This document shows positions 7,804 through 18,171 of a stretch of 64,000 nt of DNA, in pieces (position 1 is the first letter of the stretch; every line of letters begins with the position of its first letter). The DNA comes from Actinomadura macra NBRC 14102. Its GTDB lineage: Bacteria; Actinomycetota; Actinomycetes; Streptosporangiales; Streptosporangiaceae. Location of the stretch: NCBI RefSeq assembly GCF_001552215.1, contig NZ_BCQT01000019.1, positions 1 through 64,000 of the forward strand, read 5' to 3'. The position numbers were made by a program, and so were the translations under genes. The notes under the pieces are model-generated. The model was given only the letters and a program-made list of their open reading frames with translations, was not told the origin of the DNA and searched no databases.

Positions 7804-8876
7804 CTGACAGTATGCAAGCACAGGATCTGGTGGACAGGGCAGAGTCCGGACAGGGCGGTGCCGGCCGCTGGCGCACGGGCGTCCGCCGAGCGATCCTGGT
7901 CACCTCTCGACCGGAGCCCTGGAGGCGTGGCCTTGTGCTCGCAGCGCTGGCGCCGCTGCTGGGCCTGTTCATGCTGCTGCACGCGAAGATCCCGAACTGG
8001 CCCGGGAACCTCGGCAGCCTGGTGGAGACCTTCCTGCCATGGTTCGGTCTCGGCATTCCGGTGCTGCTGGCCGGGGCGCTGTGGCGCCGCTCCGCCTCCG
8101 CGGTGGCCGCGCTGCTGCTGCCTGTCGTGGTGTGGGTGTACCTCTTCGGCGAGGTGCTCAGCGACAAGTCCCGCCCGGGTGCCGACCTCACCATGGCCAG
8201 CCACAACGTCGGCGCCGCCAACACCGACCCGGTCGGCACCGCCCGCGACCTGGCCACCTCCGGAACGGACGTGCTGGCACTAGAGGAACTGACCCAGGAG
8301 GCCAGGGCCACGTACGAGAACGAACTGGCGAAGGCGTACCCGTACCACTCGGTGCTGGGCACGGTCGGGCTGTGGAGCAAGCTGCCGCTGTCGGACGCCC
8401 AGCCGATCGACATCACGAACTACGGGCCGCTGGCGGGAACCATACGGGCTAAGACAAGGATGGGCCCGAACAGGGCGCTGCGGAGCGTGGTGGCCACGGA
8501 CCACGGGCCACTGGCGGTGTACGTGGCCCACCTGGGGTCCGTACGGGTGAATCCCAGAGCGGGCTTTTGGACGGGCTCGCGGAACATAGGTGTGCAGGCG
8601 CTCGGCAAGGCCATCGCCGCCGAGAAGAACAAGCAGGTCGTGTTGCTCGGCGACCTGAACGGCACCATGGACGATCGCGCGTTCAACGACATCACCTCGA
8701 AGATGCACCCGGCCCAGAAGGCGGCCGGGAACGGCTTCGGCTTCACCTGGCCGGCGTCCTTCCCAGTGGTGCGCGCCGACGAGATCCTGGTCCGCGGCGT
8801 GGAACTGAAGAGCTCGTGGGTACTGCCGGCTACCGGCAGCGACCACCTGCCGGTGGCGGCCGGAATCAGCTGGTGA
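7800..8876 (+). CDS. vanJ: VanJ-like membrane phosphodiesterase-superfamily protein
   Basis: This is a 358-residue protein with three transmembrane helices (about 44-61, 80-94, 100-118). A C-terminal endonuclease/exonuclease/phosphatase domain follows from about residue 130, with ASHNVG, ALEELT, LLGDLNGT and a final GSDHLPV. The topology places the active site outside the cell. This arrangement matches VanJ of Streptomyces coelicolor, a membrane protein that confers teicoplanin resistance. The GTG start overlaps the vanY stop (GTGA), and an ATG at 7812 is the alternative. The surroundings (vanS, vanY) support the name, but the substrate is not known from the sequence. Confidence 0.8.
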   Translation: MTDSMQAQDLVDRAESGQGGAGRWRTGVRRAILVTSRPEPWRRGLVLAALAPLLGLFMLLHAKIPNWPGNLGSLVETFLPWFGLGIPVLLAGALWRRSASAVAALLLPVVVWVYLFGEVLSDKSRPGADLTMASHNVGAANTDPVGTARDLATSGTDVLALEELTQEARATYENELAKAYPYHSVLGTVGLWSKLPLSDAQPIDITNYGPLAGTIRAKTRMGPNRALRSVVATDHGPLAVYVAHLGSVRVNPRAGFWTGSRNIGVQALGKAIAAEKNKQVVLLGDLNGTMDDRAFNDITSKMHPAQKAAGNGFGFTWPASFPVVRADEILVRGVELKSSWVLPATGSDHLPVAAGISW

Positions 8877-9180
8877 ACACCGGCTCACCGGCCTGCCGAA
8901 CCCGAGTTCGCCCTGCTCAGACGTACCAGGGATTCTGCCCGACGGTGTCGAGGACCACGGGGACGCCGACTACACCGGCCTGGTGCCCCTGTCGTGACGA
9001 TGCCAGGGGCACGACGATGGGATCAGGGGGTGGCTTGCCAGTCCCAGTGGGGCGCCTCGCGAAGCGCCTGCCGGAGGGGAGCACCGGCGGGAGGGCCGTA
9101 ATTGCACCGCCTATCGTGGTTGTCGCCCGCAGGTCCCCGCCGGTTGATAATCTCAACATTGAGCTAATGGGGAGGTGGGG
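8877..9180. other. Intergenic region between vanJ and marR
   Basis: No gene is seen in these 304 bases. The last 40 bases hold the operator-like dyad and ribosome site of the MarR gene. The remainder has no clear hairpin terminator after vanJ. Confidence 0.4.
9152..9163. promoter_or_regulatory. Small dyad before the MarR gene
   Basis: CTCAA-CA-TTGAG lies 17 bases before the start codon, inside a locally AT-rich stretch typical of MarR autoregulatory operators. Its role is inferred. Confidence 0.4.
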
Positions 9181-9681
9181 ATGGCCGACGCGGTGGACGA
9201 GATCCTGGCCCAGTGGGGGCGCGAACGGCCCGACCTTGACGTGTGGCCGATGGGCGTCATCGGCCGGATCTCACGGCTGCAGCTCGTCCTGAACCGCGAG
9301 CTCAAGGACTTCTTCGCCCGGCAGGGTCTGGAGAACTGGGAGTTCGACGTCCTGGCCACCTTGCGCCGCGCCGGTGCGCCCTACGAGCTGACCGCCGGGG
9401 CGCTGCTGAAGGCCGCGATGGTCACCTCCGGAGCCATCACCAATCGGATCGACCGGATGGAGGCCCGCGGGCTGGTCGAGCGCGTCCGCGACGCCTCGGA
9501 CCGCCGATCGGTGCGCATCCGCCTGACCCCGCACGGGTTGTCGCTGGTGGACGAGGTCGTCGGCTTGCACACCGCCAACGAGGCGCGCCTGCTGGACTCC
9601 CTGGACCCGGACGACCGCGACCTGCTGGCGGGGCTTCTGCGCACGCTCCTGGAATCGCTCGGCGACAGTTCCCTTCGCTGA
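9181..9681 (+). CDS. MarR-family transcriptional regulator
   Basis: This 166-residue winged-helix regulator contains the MarR pattern: a recognition segment TSGAITNRIDRMEARGLVERV followed by the wing DASDRRSVRIRLTPHG (about residues 82-120). Such proteins usually act as dimers that leave DNA when a small phenolic or similar ligand binds. GGAGG at 9170-9174 places the start at 9181 rather than the upstream in-frame GTG at 9175. It converges on the WYL regulator and has no obvious target gene next to it apart from itself. Confidence 0.88.
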   Translation: MADAVDEILAQWGRERPDLDVWPMGVIGRISRLQLVLNRELKDFFARQGLENWEFDVLATLRRAGAPYELTAGALLKAAMVTSGAITNRIDRMEARGLVERVRDASDRRSVRIRLTPHGLSLVDEVVGLHTANEARLLDSLDPDDRDLLAGLLRTLLESLGDSSLR

Positions 9682-9760
9682 CCGCGTGCAGACGGTCGGG
9701 CTCGCCGACGGCGGGCTACTTCGGCGGACGCCATCGACCTGCCTCGCTTACAGGAGATCC

Positions 9761-10729
9761 TCAACAGGTGAAGGACTCGATGGCGCGGGTCGCCCGGTGC
9801 GCGATGGCGGCCAGGTGCTCGGCCAGTTCGGGCGGGTCGAGGAGGGTGTAGTCGACGGTCAGCAGCGTGATCCGGTAGGCCAGGAAGTGCATCGAGTCCG
9901 ACTGGGTGTGCAGCAGGCACGAGCGGTCGTCGAGGGGTTCCAGGAAGCCCTGCCAGGCGGTGACATGTTCGGAGGCCTCGGCCAGGGGGACGTGCAGGCG
10001 CAGCCGGGCGCGGATCGTACCGGAGCCCCCGGCCAGGGAGTCCATCGCCCACGACACCGCGTCCATCCCGCCCGGAAGCTCGCGGGGCGGGACGCGGACA
10101 CCCGTACGGTGCGGTGCGGAGATCCGGTCGACGCGAAAGGTGCGCCAGTCCGCGCGATCCTCGTCATAGGCGACCAGGTACCAGCGCCGGCCGGCGGCCA
10201 CCAGCCGGTGCGGCTGTACCAGGCGCCGAGTGGCCTCGCCGTCCGCGCGGGTGTAGGCGAAGCGGACCTGCTCGTGGATCACGCAGGCGGCGGCGAGGGC
10301 GGCGAGGAGGTCGGGATCGGCCGGCGGGACGCCACGGTCCTGCGGCGGCAACGCGACCGCCGCCTGGGACAGCGCGGCCACGCGGTGTCGAAGGCGATGG
10401 GGGAGGACCTGCTCCAGCTTGGCCAGGGCGCGCAGTGAGGTGTCCTCGACGGCGATGGTGGCTGCGGTGCGCAGGCCGAGCACGATGGCGATCGCCTCGT
10501 CGTCGTCCAGCAGCAGCGGTGGCATCGCCGTCCCCGCGGTCAGCCGATAGCCGCCGGTGTTGCCGTGCGTGGCGTGGACGGGGTAGCCGAGCTCGCGCAG
10601 CCGGTCGACGTCGCGGCGGATGGTACGGGTGGTGACGTCCAGGCGCTCGGCGAGTTCGGTACCCGACCACTCGCGCGGGGTCTGCAGCAGGGACAGCAGC
10701 CGCAGCAGCCGTCCGGAGGGATCGCGCAT
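9761..10729 (-). CDS. HTH-WYL transcriptional regulator
   Basis: This 322-residue protein has an N-terminal DeoR/HTH_11-type helix-turn-helix (about residues 5-60, with TTRTIRRDVDRLRELGY). A central WYL domain is marked by RRWYLVAYDEDRADWRTFRVDRI, and a C-terminal WCX segment follows. WYL domains bind ligands, often nucleic acids or nucleotides. The start at 10729 is chosen because the domain begins there. It is divergent from the PPOX-family gene at 10849, a pairing common in actinomycetes, and probably regulates it. It closely resembles the regulator at 34509. Confidence 0.88.
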   Translation of the reverse strand: MRDPSGRLLRLLSLLQTPREWSGTELAERLDVTTRTIRRDVDRLRELGYPVHATHGNTGGYRLTAGTAMPPLLLDDDEAIAIVLGLRTAATIAVEDTSLRALAKLEQVLPHRLRHRVAALSQAAVALPPQDRGVPPADPDLLAALAAACVIHEQVRFAYTRADGEATRRLVQPHRLVAAGRRWYLVAYDEDRADWRTFRVDRISAPHRTGVRVPPRELPGGMDAVSWAMDSLAGGSGTIRARLRLHVPLAEASEHVTAWQGFLEPLDDRSCLLHTQSDSMHFLAYRITLLTVDYTLLDPPELAEHLAAIAHRATRAIESFTC

Positions 10730-10848
10730 GTTCCCATGATGCCCGGCTTCTAGGACGTCCAACGACCTAGTGAAGGGGCTCCATCACAGGGGGCCACCCC
10801 GATGGGCCATCCTGGTGACGGACGAAGACGATCAGGAGGCTGACGCAG

Positions 10849-11304
10849 ATGACCCCGCCCGCACGGACGGCCGAGCAGCGCAAGCAGGATGTGCTCGACC
10901 GGCTGGAGAACGACGTCGATGCCTGGGTGACCACGGCCGATCCCGCGAGCGGGACGCCGTACATGGTGCCGCTGTCGTTCTTCTGGGAGGGAGCGACCCT
11001 GCTGATCGCCACGCCGGGCGGCACCCCGACCGGACGGAACCTGCGGTCGTCCGGCAAGGTGCGGCTCGGGGTGGGGCGGACCCGTGACGTCGTCCTCATC
11101 GAGGGTACGGCCGAGCCGGTCCCGGACGAGGAGATCTCCGAGGACCTCGGCGTCGCCTTCGCGGCCAAGACCGGGTTCGACCCCCGCGCGCAGACGATCT
11201 CCTACACCTATTTCCGCGTACGCCCGGACAGGCTTCAGGCGTGGCGCGAGGTGAACGAGCTGGCGGGGCGCGACCTGATGCGCGACGGCGCCTGGCTCGT
11301 CTGA
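10849..11304 (+). CDS. Pyridoxamine 5'-phosphate oxidase-fold, F420/FMN-dependent protein
   Basis: This 151-residue protein has a split beta-barrel of the PPOX family. It begins with the pattern LENDVDAWVTTADPASGTPYMVPLSF, and a conserved TPTGRNLRSSGKVRLGVG stretch binds the cofactor phosphate in related proteins. Small actinobacterial members such as Rv1155 use F420 rather than FMN, and which cofactor is used here cannot be seen. AGGAGG precedes the ATG by about 12 bases. It is divergent from the WYL regulator and ends in a long hairpin shared with the convergent UvrA paralogue. Confidence 0.82.
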   Translation: MTPPARTAEQRKQDVLDRLENDVDAWVTTADPASGTPYMVPLSFFWEGATLLIATPGGTPTGRNLRSSGKVRLGVGRTRDVVLIEGTAEPVPDEEISEDLGVAFAAKTGFDPRAQTISYTYFRVRPDRLQAWREVNELAGRDLMRDGAWLV

Positions 11305-11335
11305 CCGGGTGGAGCGCCCGGCCAGACGAGCCAGG
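11291..11335. terminator. Long bidirectional hairpin terminator
   Basis: A 19-bp stem with one mismatch runs from 11291-11309 to 11317-11335 around a 7-base loop. It overlaps the stop of the PPOX gene and lies just before the end of the convergent UvrA-like gene. It has no U-tract, which is usual in high-GC actinomycetes. Confidence 0.75.
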
Positions 11336-11343
11336 GTGGCCGG

Positions 11344-13626
<2,283 letters not shown>

Positions 13627-13646
13627 GTTCCTTCGGCTGCGTATGG

Positions 13647-13695
13647 CTTAGGCTGTAAAGAGATGAGCTGGAGGAACGTTAGTTTACGGCATAAG
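13647..13695. promoter_or_regulatory. Wide imperfect inverted repeat in the uvrA-like/TetR gap
   Basis: CTTAGGCTGTAAA (13647-13659) faces TTTACGGCATAAG (13683-13695), with 11 of 13 positions matching as a dyad. The arms sit on either side of the divergent promoters and are a plausible pair of TetR operator sites. Confidence 0.45.
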
Positions 13696-13705
13696 GAGTT
13701 GCAAG

Positions 13706-14518
13706 TTGGTCGTCTTCGCCGGGCAGGGCGACGCCCGTCGCACGATGGACCTGCTGTGGCGTCCGGGGGAGCGGCCGTCCGGTCCCGGCCCAAAACCGGG
13801 CCTGACCGTGGACGCGATCGTGGTCGCCGCCATCGCCGTCGCCGACGCCGAGGGAATGGGGGCGCTGTCCATGCGCGCGGTCGGGGAGCGCCTCGGACGA
13901 ACGGCGATGGCCTTGTACACCTACGTCCCAGGCAAGAACGAGCTGGTCGACCTGATGTATGACCGGGCGCTCGCCGAGTTGCCCGCCGCGTACGACCCGG
14001 GCGCGGGCTGGCGGGCGGCGATCATGTCCTGGGCGGAGGACTCCTGGGCCTTCTACCTGCGCCACCCGTGGATGCTGCAGGTCTCCCAGGCGCGTCCGGT
14101 ACTCGGGCCGAACGAGTACCGGGCCCTGGAAACGCTCCTGAACGTCCTGTCCAAGACGGGCCTCGGCGCGCCCGACGTGCGGCGTGCGGTGTCGACGCTG
14201 TCGAGCGTGGTGCGCGGCTCCGCGCAGACCGTGGCCGAGTCACGGCAGGCAGTGCGGGCGACGGGGAAGTCGGAGGAGGAGTGGTGGTACTCCCGCACGG
14301 GGGTCCTTCAGAACCTCGTCCCCGACTTCGCCGACCGGTTCCCCACGACCGTGTGGCTGGACACCGAGGGGCCCCCGCCCGAGGCGGCGGACGAGACCGT
14401 CCCCTATCTGGAGCAGGCGGCCCGCGAGGCGTTCGACGGAGGGCTCGCGCTGGTCCTGGACGGTATCGAAGCCGCCATCGCCCGTACCGGCGCCAACCCG
14501 ACACCGGGCGGCCTGTGA
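13706..14518 (+). CDS. TetR-family regulator
   Basis: This 270-residue regulator has an N-terminal helix-turn-helix (GALSMRAVGERLGRTAMALYTYV, about residues 51-75) and a long ligand-binding domain of the TetR_C_1 type found with drug exporters. AAGGAG at 13693-13698 points to the TTG at 13706. An ATG at 13745 is the alternative and loses nothing conserved. It probably represses the divergent DrrC-like gene until a drug binds. Confidence 0.87.
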   Translation: MVVFAGQGDARRTMDLLWRPGERPSGPGPKPGLTVDAIVVAAIAVADAEGMGALSMRAVGERLGRTAMALYTYVPGKNELVDLMYDRALAELPAAYDPGAGWRAAIMSWAEDSWAFYLRHPWMLQVSQARPVLGPNEYRALETLLNVLSKTGLGAPDVRRAVSTLSSVVRGSAQTVAESRQAVRATGKSEEEWWYSRTGVLQNLVPDFADRFPTTVWLDTEGPPPEAADETVPYLEQAAREAFDGGLALVLDGIEAAIARTGANPTPGGL

Positions 14519-14577
14519 GGTACGTCTCGGTTTCGCCGCCGACGTCACATCGGGGGCGTCGTGCCCCTCTTCAAGGT

Positions 14578-15207
14578 ATGGAGACTTTCGCGCCCCTGCC
14601 GCAGCGGACGGACCGTCTCGCCGTCGTCCACGCGGCGCACGACGCCCTCCGCCGTGATCTGGAGCGGCTCGCGGCGGCCGCGGCGGCGGGCAAGGCCCGA
14701 GCCCCGCACGTCCGTGCCGGCTGGGAGAACTTCAAGGAGCAGCTTCACCTGCACCACCAGGTGGAGGACACCCTGCTGTGGCCCCGTGTCGCACGGGCGG
14801 TGCAGGGCCGGCGCGCCGAGTTGGGTGTGCTCGCGGAGATGGAGGCCGAGCACACCGGGATCGAGCCGCTGCTCGTGGCGGTCGACGCGGCGCTGGAGGA
14901 CGGCGGGGATCTGGTGGACGCCGTCCGGGGACTCGGGGCCGGGCTGGAGATGCATCTGCGCCATGAGGAGATGAGCGCGCTGCCGCTGGCGGAGTCGGTG
15001 CTGGGGTCGGAGGAGTGGCGCGGGTTCGGCGACTCGGTCCGCCGCGAGTGCGGAGCCTGGATGACACTGTTCGTTCCGTGGATCGTCGACGGGATCGCGC
15101 CGATCGAGCGGAGCCGGTTCCTGACGGCCCTGCCGAAGGCCGTCCGGGAGCACAACCGGCTGACGTGGGAGCCGCATTACCGCAAGCGCCGGTTGTGGAC
15201 CGTATGA
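14578..15207 (+). CDS. Hemerythrin HHE-domain protein
   Basis: This 209-residue helical protein has hemerythrin-type iron ligands: HAAHDALRRDL near residue 24, HLHHQVEDTLLWP near 60, EAEHTGIEP near 95 and MHLRHEEMSALP near 127. Proteins of this type bind a di-iron centre and sense or store oxygen or reactive species. Its stop overlaps an ATG (15204), so the deaminase that follows may be co-translated. The specific role is unknown. Confidence 0.85.
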   Translation: METFAPLPQRTDRLAVVHAAHDALRRDLERLAAAAAAGKARAPHVRAGWENFKEQLHLHHQVEDTLLWPRVARAVQGRRAELGVLAEMEAEHTGIEPLLVAVDAALEDGGDLVDAVRGLGAGLEMHLRHEEMSALPLAESVLGSEEWRGFGDSVRRECGAWMTLFVPWIVDGIAPIERSRFLTALPKAVREHNRLTWEPHYRKRRLWTV

Positions 15208-15269
15208 ACGCCACCAGGGATCATGGTCGTCCCGGCGGCGTCGCCGGGGGCGTGACGGACGGAGACTCC

Positions 15270-15698
15270 ATGACCGACGACGATGTGCGTTTCCTACGCA
15301 GGGCCTTGGAACTGGCCATCTCGGCGCGTGAGGGAGGGAATCCGCCGTTCGGGTCGCTGCTGGTCGGCGGCGACGGCGCCGTCCTGGTGGAGGAGCGCAA
15401 CTCCAGCGTCACCGACTCCGACATCACCGCGCACCCCGAGCTGAAGCTCGCGCGGTGGGCGGGCCGCGAACTCGATCCCGCGGCCGCCGCTGAGGCGACG
15501 ATGTACACCAGCTGCCAGCCCTGCGGCATGTGCGCGGGCGCGATCGAGCGCTCCGGGCTCGGCCGGGTGGTGTTCGCGCTGTCGGCCGAGCAACTGGCCG
15601 CGCTGAAGCCGCCGCCGGTGACGGGCCTGGGCGTTCGCCTGGACGGCCCGGCGCTGCCCGACGAGGCAGCCGTGCCGGTCGAGGGCTACTACCCGTGA
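15270..15698 (+). CDS. Cytidine/guanine deaminase-like zinc deaminase
   Basis: This 142-residue protein has the CDA fold. The zinc motif appears as HPELKLA and TSCQPCGMCAGAI, giving a His and two Cys ligands and the Glu proton shuttle. HPE replaces the usual HAE, a variant seen in a small actinomycete subfamily. The ATG at 15270 follows GGAG. The upstream ATG at 15204 overlaps the hemerythrin stop (ATGA) and would add a 22-residue tail without conserved features. The substrate is probably a free nucleobase or nucleoside but is not determined. Confidence 0.82.
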   Translation: MTDDDVRFLRRALELAISAREGGNPPFGSLLVGGDGAVLVEERNSSVTDSDITAHPELKLARWAGRELDPAAAAEATMYTSCQPCGMCAGAIERSGLGRVVFALSAEQLAALKPPPVTGLGVRLDGPALPDEAAVPVEGYYP

Positions 15699-15722
15699 TG
15701 CGCCGGAGTCGCCTCCGGTGAC

Positions 15723-16262
15723 TCAGCCGCGTGCGATGGCATAGGTGGACTGGACGAGGCCCGCGCCGAGGACCCGGGTCGACCGGTGCGCCAGGTCGAT
15801 GTCCCGGTCGAGGGCGCCGAACAGCGGAAGGCCGCCGCCCAGCAGGACCGGGATCGTGGTGACCGTCAGGTCGTCCAGCAGGCCCGCGCGCAGGAACGCC
15901 TGGACGACCCGGCCGCCGTCGGCGTAGACGTGACGCGCCCCGTGGGCGGCAAGGTCCTTCACCAGCGCGTCCAGGTCACGGACGACGGTGATGCGCGGAT
16001 CCGCGTCCTCGGGAAGGCGGGTGCTCAGTACGACCACCCGCTTTCCCGCGTAGGGCCACGCCCCGAAAGTGAGGACCTTCTCGTAGCTGCCGCGTCCCAT
16101 CACCAGCGTGTCGATGCCGGCGGCGAACTCCTCGTAGCCGGCGTCGCTCGCTTGCTCTCCTCGGCTGGTGAGCCACTCGATGTCCCCGTCGGCGCGGGCG
16201 ATGTACCCGTCCAGGCTGGTGGCGATGAAGACCGAGGCGGTGAACGGTCGGTCGGGAGTCAT
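15723..16262 (-). CDS. RibD C-terminal / dihydrofolate reductase-like protein
   Basis: This 179-residue protein has the DHFR-like RibD_C fold: an opening VFIATSLDGYIARADGDIEWL, a central TLVMGRGSYEKVLTFGAWPY, and the NADPH-binding HVYADGGRVVQAFLRAGLLDD. Stand-alone actinomycete members are reductases of unknown substrate. It converges on the deaminase with 24 bases between them. Confidence 0.85.
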   Translation of the reverse strand: MTPDRPFTASVFIATSLDGYIARADGDIEWLTSRGEQASDAGYEEFAAGIDTLVMGRGSYEKVLTFGAWPYAGKRVVVLSTRLPEDADPRITVVRDLDALVKDLAAHGARHVYADGGRVVQAFLRAGLLDDLTVTTIPVLLGGGLPLFGALDRDIDLAHRSTRVLGAGLVQSTYAIARG

Positions 16263-16458
16263 GCGCGCCTCCAGTTTGTGAATGACTGTTCGCTAACTCT
16301 ACCGGGATCGTAGGCCGGCAGTGAGAGGGCGGTCCATCCAGTCCTCAGGCGCACCGCACACCCCACCAGACGGTTCCAACCGTTGCGCTACGACCTGGAC
16401 CTGGACACAACACCCGGACGCGCCGGCGCCCGCTACCTGCCCACCGACCAACCCCCGG

Positions 16459-16482
16459 GTTTGTCCTCGCTGGGTCGGGTAC
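16459..16482 (+). promoter_or_regulatory. Sigma-B/sigma-F-type promoter upstream of the basic repeat protein
   Basis: GTTT (16459-16462), 14 bases, then GGGTAC (16477-16482). This matches the Streptomyces sigma-B (GNNT-N14-16-GGGTAY) and mycobacterial sigma-F consensus. It lies 67 bases before the ATG at 16550 and has the same spacing as the promoter before gvpA. Confidence 0.6.
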
Positions 16483-16549
16483 AGCGCGGACGCGGCCGCA
16501 AAGGCGGCCGACAGTGGAAGGCCGATCCCCGAGATAGAAGGAACGCAGC

Positions 16550-16828
16550 ATGAAACCCCCCACCGTGAAGCAGGCCGGAAATGCGGCCAAGGACACGCCG
16601 AGGAACGCTCAGAAGAGCGCTACGCAGGTCGGAAAGAAGACCGGCCAGGTCGGAAAGAAGACCGGTCAGGCCGGCGCCAAGGTCGGCGGGCAAGTCACGG
16701 CCCTGCCCGGACGTGTCGCGATGCTCACGCGGCTGATGACGCTGCGCCGGCTCCTGAAGGCCGCCCCCGTGGTGGCGGCCGCCGGCGCCGCGGTCGTCGT
16801 CGGGCGGCGGGTGGCGCGCAAGCGCTGA
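16550..16828 (+). CDS. Small basic repeat protein with one C-terminal membrane helix
   Basis: I do not recognise this 92-residue protein. Its first 60 residues are Lys-, Gly- and Ala-rich and contain two copies of a VGKKTGQ unit, encoded by a 21-bp tandem repeat. A hydrophobic helix follows (about 68-85, LKAAPVVAAAGAAVVV), and the tail GRRVARKR would stay in the cytoplasm. AAGGAA precedes the start. It lies just ahead of the gas vesicle operon and has a promoter of identical design, so it is probably expressed with the gas vesicle genes. It could be an accessory protein binding the vesicle or the membrane. Confidence 0.7.
   Translation: MKPPTVKQAGNAAKDTPRNAQKSATQVGKKTGQVGKKTGQAGAKVGGQVTALPGRVAMLTRLMTLRRLLKAAPVVAAAGAAVVVGRRVARKR
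16625..16666 (+). repeat. 21-bp tandem repeat, two copies
   Basis: Two adjacent 21-bp units (16625-16645, 16646-16666) differ by one base and encode the duplicated VGKKTGQ block of the small basic protein. The length is a multiple of three, so changes in copy number keep the frame. Confidence 0.85.
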
Positions 16829-16863
16829 CCTGATGCCCGCGGGTGACCGGAACGTGGTGCCCC

Positions 16864-16887
16864 GTTTAGCGAGATCAGTGCGGGTAC
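16864..16887 (+). promoter_or_regulatory. Sigma-B/sigma-F-type promoter of the gas vesicle operon
   Basis: GTTT (16864-16867), 14 bases, then GGGTAC (16882-16887), located 69 bases before gvpA. It is the same architecture as at 16459 and fits the stress sigma-B/F consensus. It suggests that gas vesicle genes are switched on by osmotic or general stress. Confidence 0.65.
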
Positions 16888-16956
16888 AGGGGCGAAGGAA
16901 CGATCAAATCCCCACAAGCCACATCAATACCCCCAACCCCCCAAGGAGTGGATGAG

Positions 16957-17400
16957 ATGACTGGGCCGATCGCCCAGCAGACCTCGGGCAGCAGTACCGT
17001 CCAGCGCGGCGGCACGGGCAGCAGCCTGGCTGACGTCGTGGACCTGATCCTTGAAAAAGGTCTGGTCATCGACCTGTACGCCCGAGTGTCACTGGTAGGC
17101 ATCGAGATCCTCACCGTCGACGTGCGGATCGTCGTGGCCAGCGTGGATACCTACCTGCGCTTCGCCGAGGCGGTCAACCGGCTCGACATCGCCCACGACG
17201 GCACCTCCCAGGGGCTGCCGCAGTTCGTCGAGGGCATGCAGGAGTCCGGCGCGAAGAAGAAGACGAAGGGCGCCCTCGAAGGTGCCCAGGAACGGCTGAA
17301 GGAGACCTTCGGCTCGTCCGACGACTCCGAGGAGGACGAGGACGAGGGCAAGCAGCCCGCGCGACGCCGCTCGTCCCGCAAGAAGGAGGACGACGAATGA
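16957..17400 (+). CDS. gvpA: Gas vesicle structural protein GvpA/GvpJ family
   Basis: This 147-residue protein contains the gas vesicle shell core (about residues 22-75), including SLADVVDLILEKGLVIDLYARV and VRIVVASVDTYLRFAEAVNRLD. Such proteins polymerise into the gas-filled cylinder wall. A long acidic then basic tail (about 85-147) is typical of Streptomyces-type GvpA. AAGGAG at 16943-16948 supports the ATG at 16957 over the in-frame GTG at 16948. Its stop overlaps the gvpF start (ATGA). It heads an eight-gene, tightly packed operon. As the first gene it is called gvpA, although the tail also resembles GvpJ. Confidence 0.9.
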   Translation: MTGPIAQQTSGSSTVQRGGTGSSLADVVDLILEKGLVIDLYARVSLVGIEILTVDVRIVVASVDTYLRFAEAVNRLDIAHDGTSQGLPQFVEGMQESGAKKKTKGALEGAQERLKETFGSSDDSEEDEDEGKQPARRRSSRKKEDDE

Positions 17401-18167
17401 CGACGCCGCAGCCCCAGGGCCCCACCCCGCAGTACGTGTACGGGGTCATCCACGCCGGAGCGGAAATCCCCTCCGGTATCACCGGCCTGGACGACCGTCC
17501 TGTGACTGCGGCCGGTGACGGCGGCCGTTGCGCCGCGGTCATCAGCGACCTGCCCGCGGGCCGCGCGCTCGGCGAGCGCGCGGACCTGGTCGCGCACCAG
17601 CGGGTGCTGAACACCCTCTTGGACGCGGGGGTCGCGGTCGTGCCGTTCCGATTCGGCGCGGCGCTGTCGGACCGAGCGGCGGTGGAGAAGGATCTGCTGG
17701 CCGGCAACGCCGAGCGGCTCGGACAGGTCCTGGACCAGCTGGAGGGCCGGGTCGAGATGCGGGTGAAGGCCACCTACGTCCAGGACGCGGTACTCGCCGA
17801 GATCATGCAGGATGAGCCGGAGGTCGCCGAGCTGGCGGCGCGGCTGCGGGAGGTCCCCGCCGACGCCGCCGACGCGGTCTACTACGACCGTGTCCGGCTC
17901 GGCGAGCTGATCGCCCGAGCGATGGAACGCCGCCGCGAGCACGACGGGCAGGCGCTGCTGGAGGCCGCGGCACCCGGCGCGGAGGCGTTCGTCCGTAAGA
18001 CGCCCGCCCGCGAGGAGGACGTGCTGGACGCCTCGTTCCTGGTCGATCAGGGGCGGCGCGCGGACTTCGAGCGGGCTGTGGACAAGCTCGGCGAGGCGCA
18101 CTCCGAACGCGTCCGCATCCGGCTGATCGGACCGCTGCCGCCCTACGACTTCGTCCCGGAGGCGTGA
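17397..18167 (+). CDS. gvpF: Gas vesicle protein GvpF/GvpL family (first copy)
   Basis: This 256-residue protein of the GvpL/GvpF family opens with YVYGVIHAG, has the central VVPFRFGAALSDRAAVEKDLL block and ends in IRLIGPLPPYDFV. These proteins are minor vesicle components needed early in assembly and bind GvpA. ATGA overlap with gvpA and a 4-base gap to gvpG indicate co-transcription and coupling. Confidence 0.92.
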   Translation: MTTPQPQGPTPQYVYGVIHAGAEIPSGITGLDDRPVTAAGDGGRCAAVISDLPAGRALGERADLVAHQRVLNTLLDAGVAVVPFRFGAALSDRAAVEKDLLAGNAERLGQVLDQLEGRVEMRVKATYVQDAVLAEIMQDEPEVAELAARLREVPADAADAVYYDRVRLGELIARAMERRREHDGQALLEAAAPGAEAFVRKTPAREEDVLDASFLVDQGRRADFERAVDKLGEAHSERVRIRLIGPLPPYDFVPEA

Positions 18168-18171
18168 ACGG

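Noticed and set aside
16321..16549. Possible gene remnant ahead of the basic protein (a stretch reading LRYDLDLDTTPGRAGARYLP)
   Set aside because: The stretch has no start, no recognised family and overlaps the candidate sigma-B promoter; too short to support.
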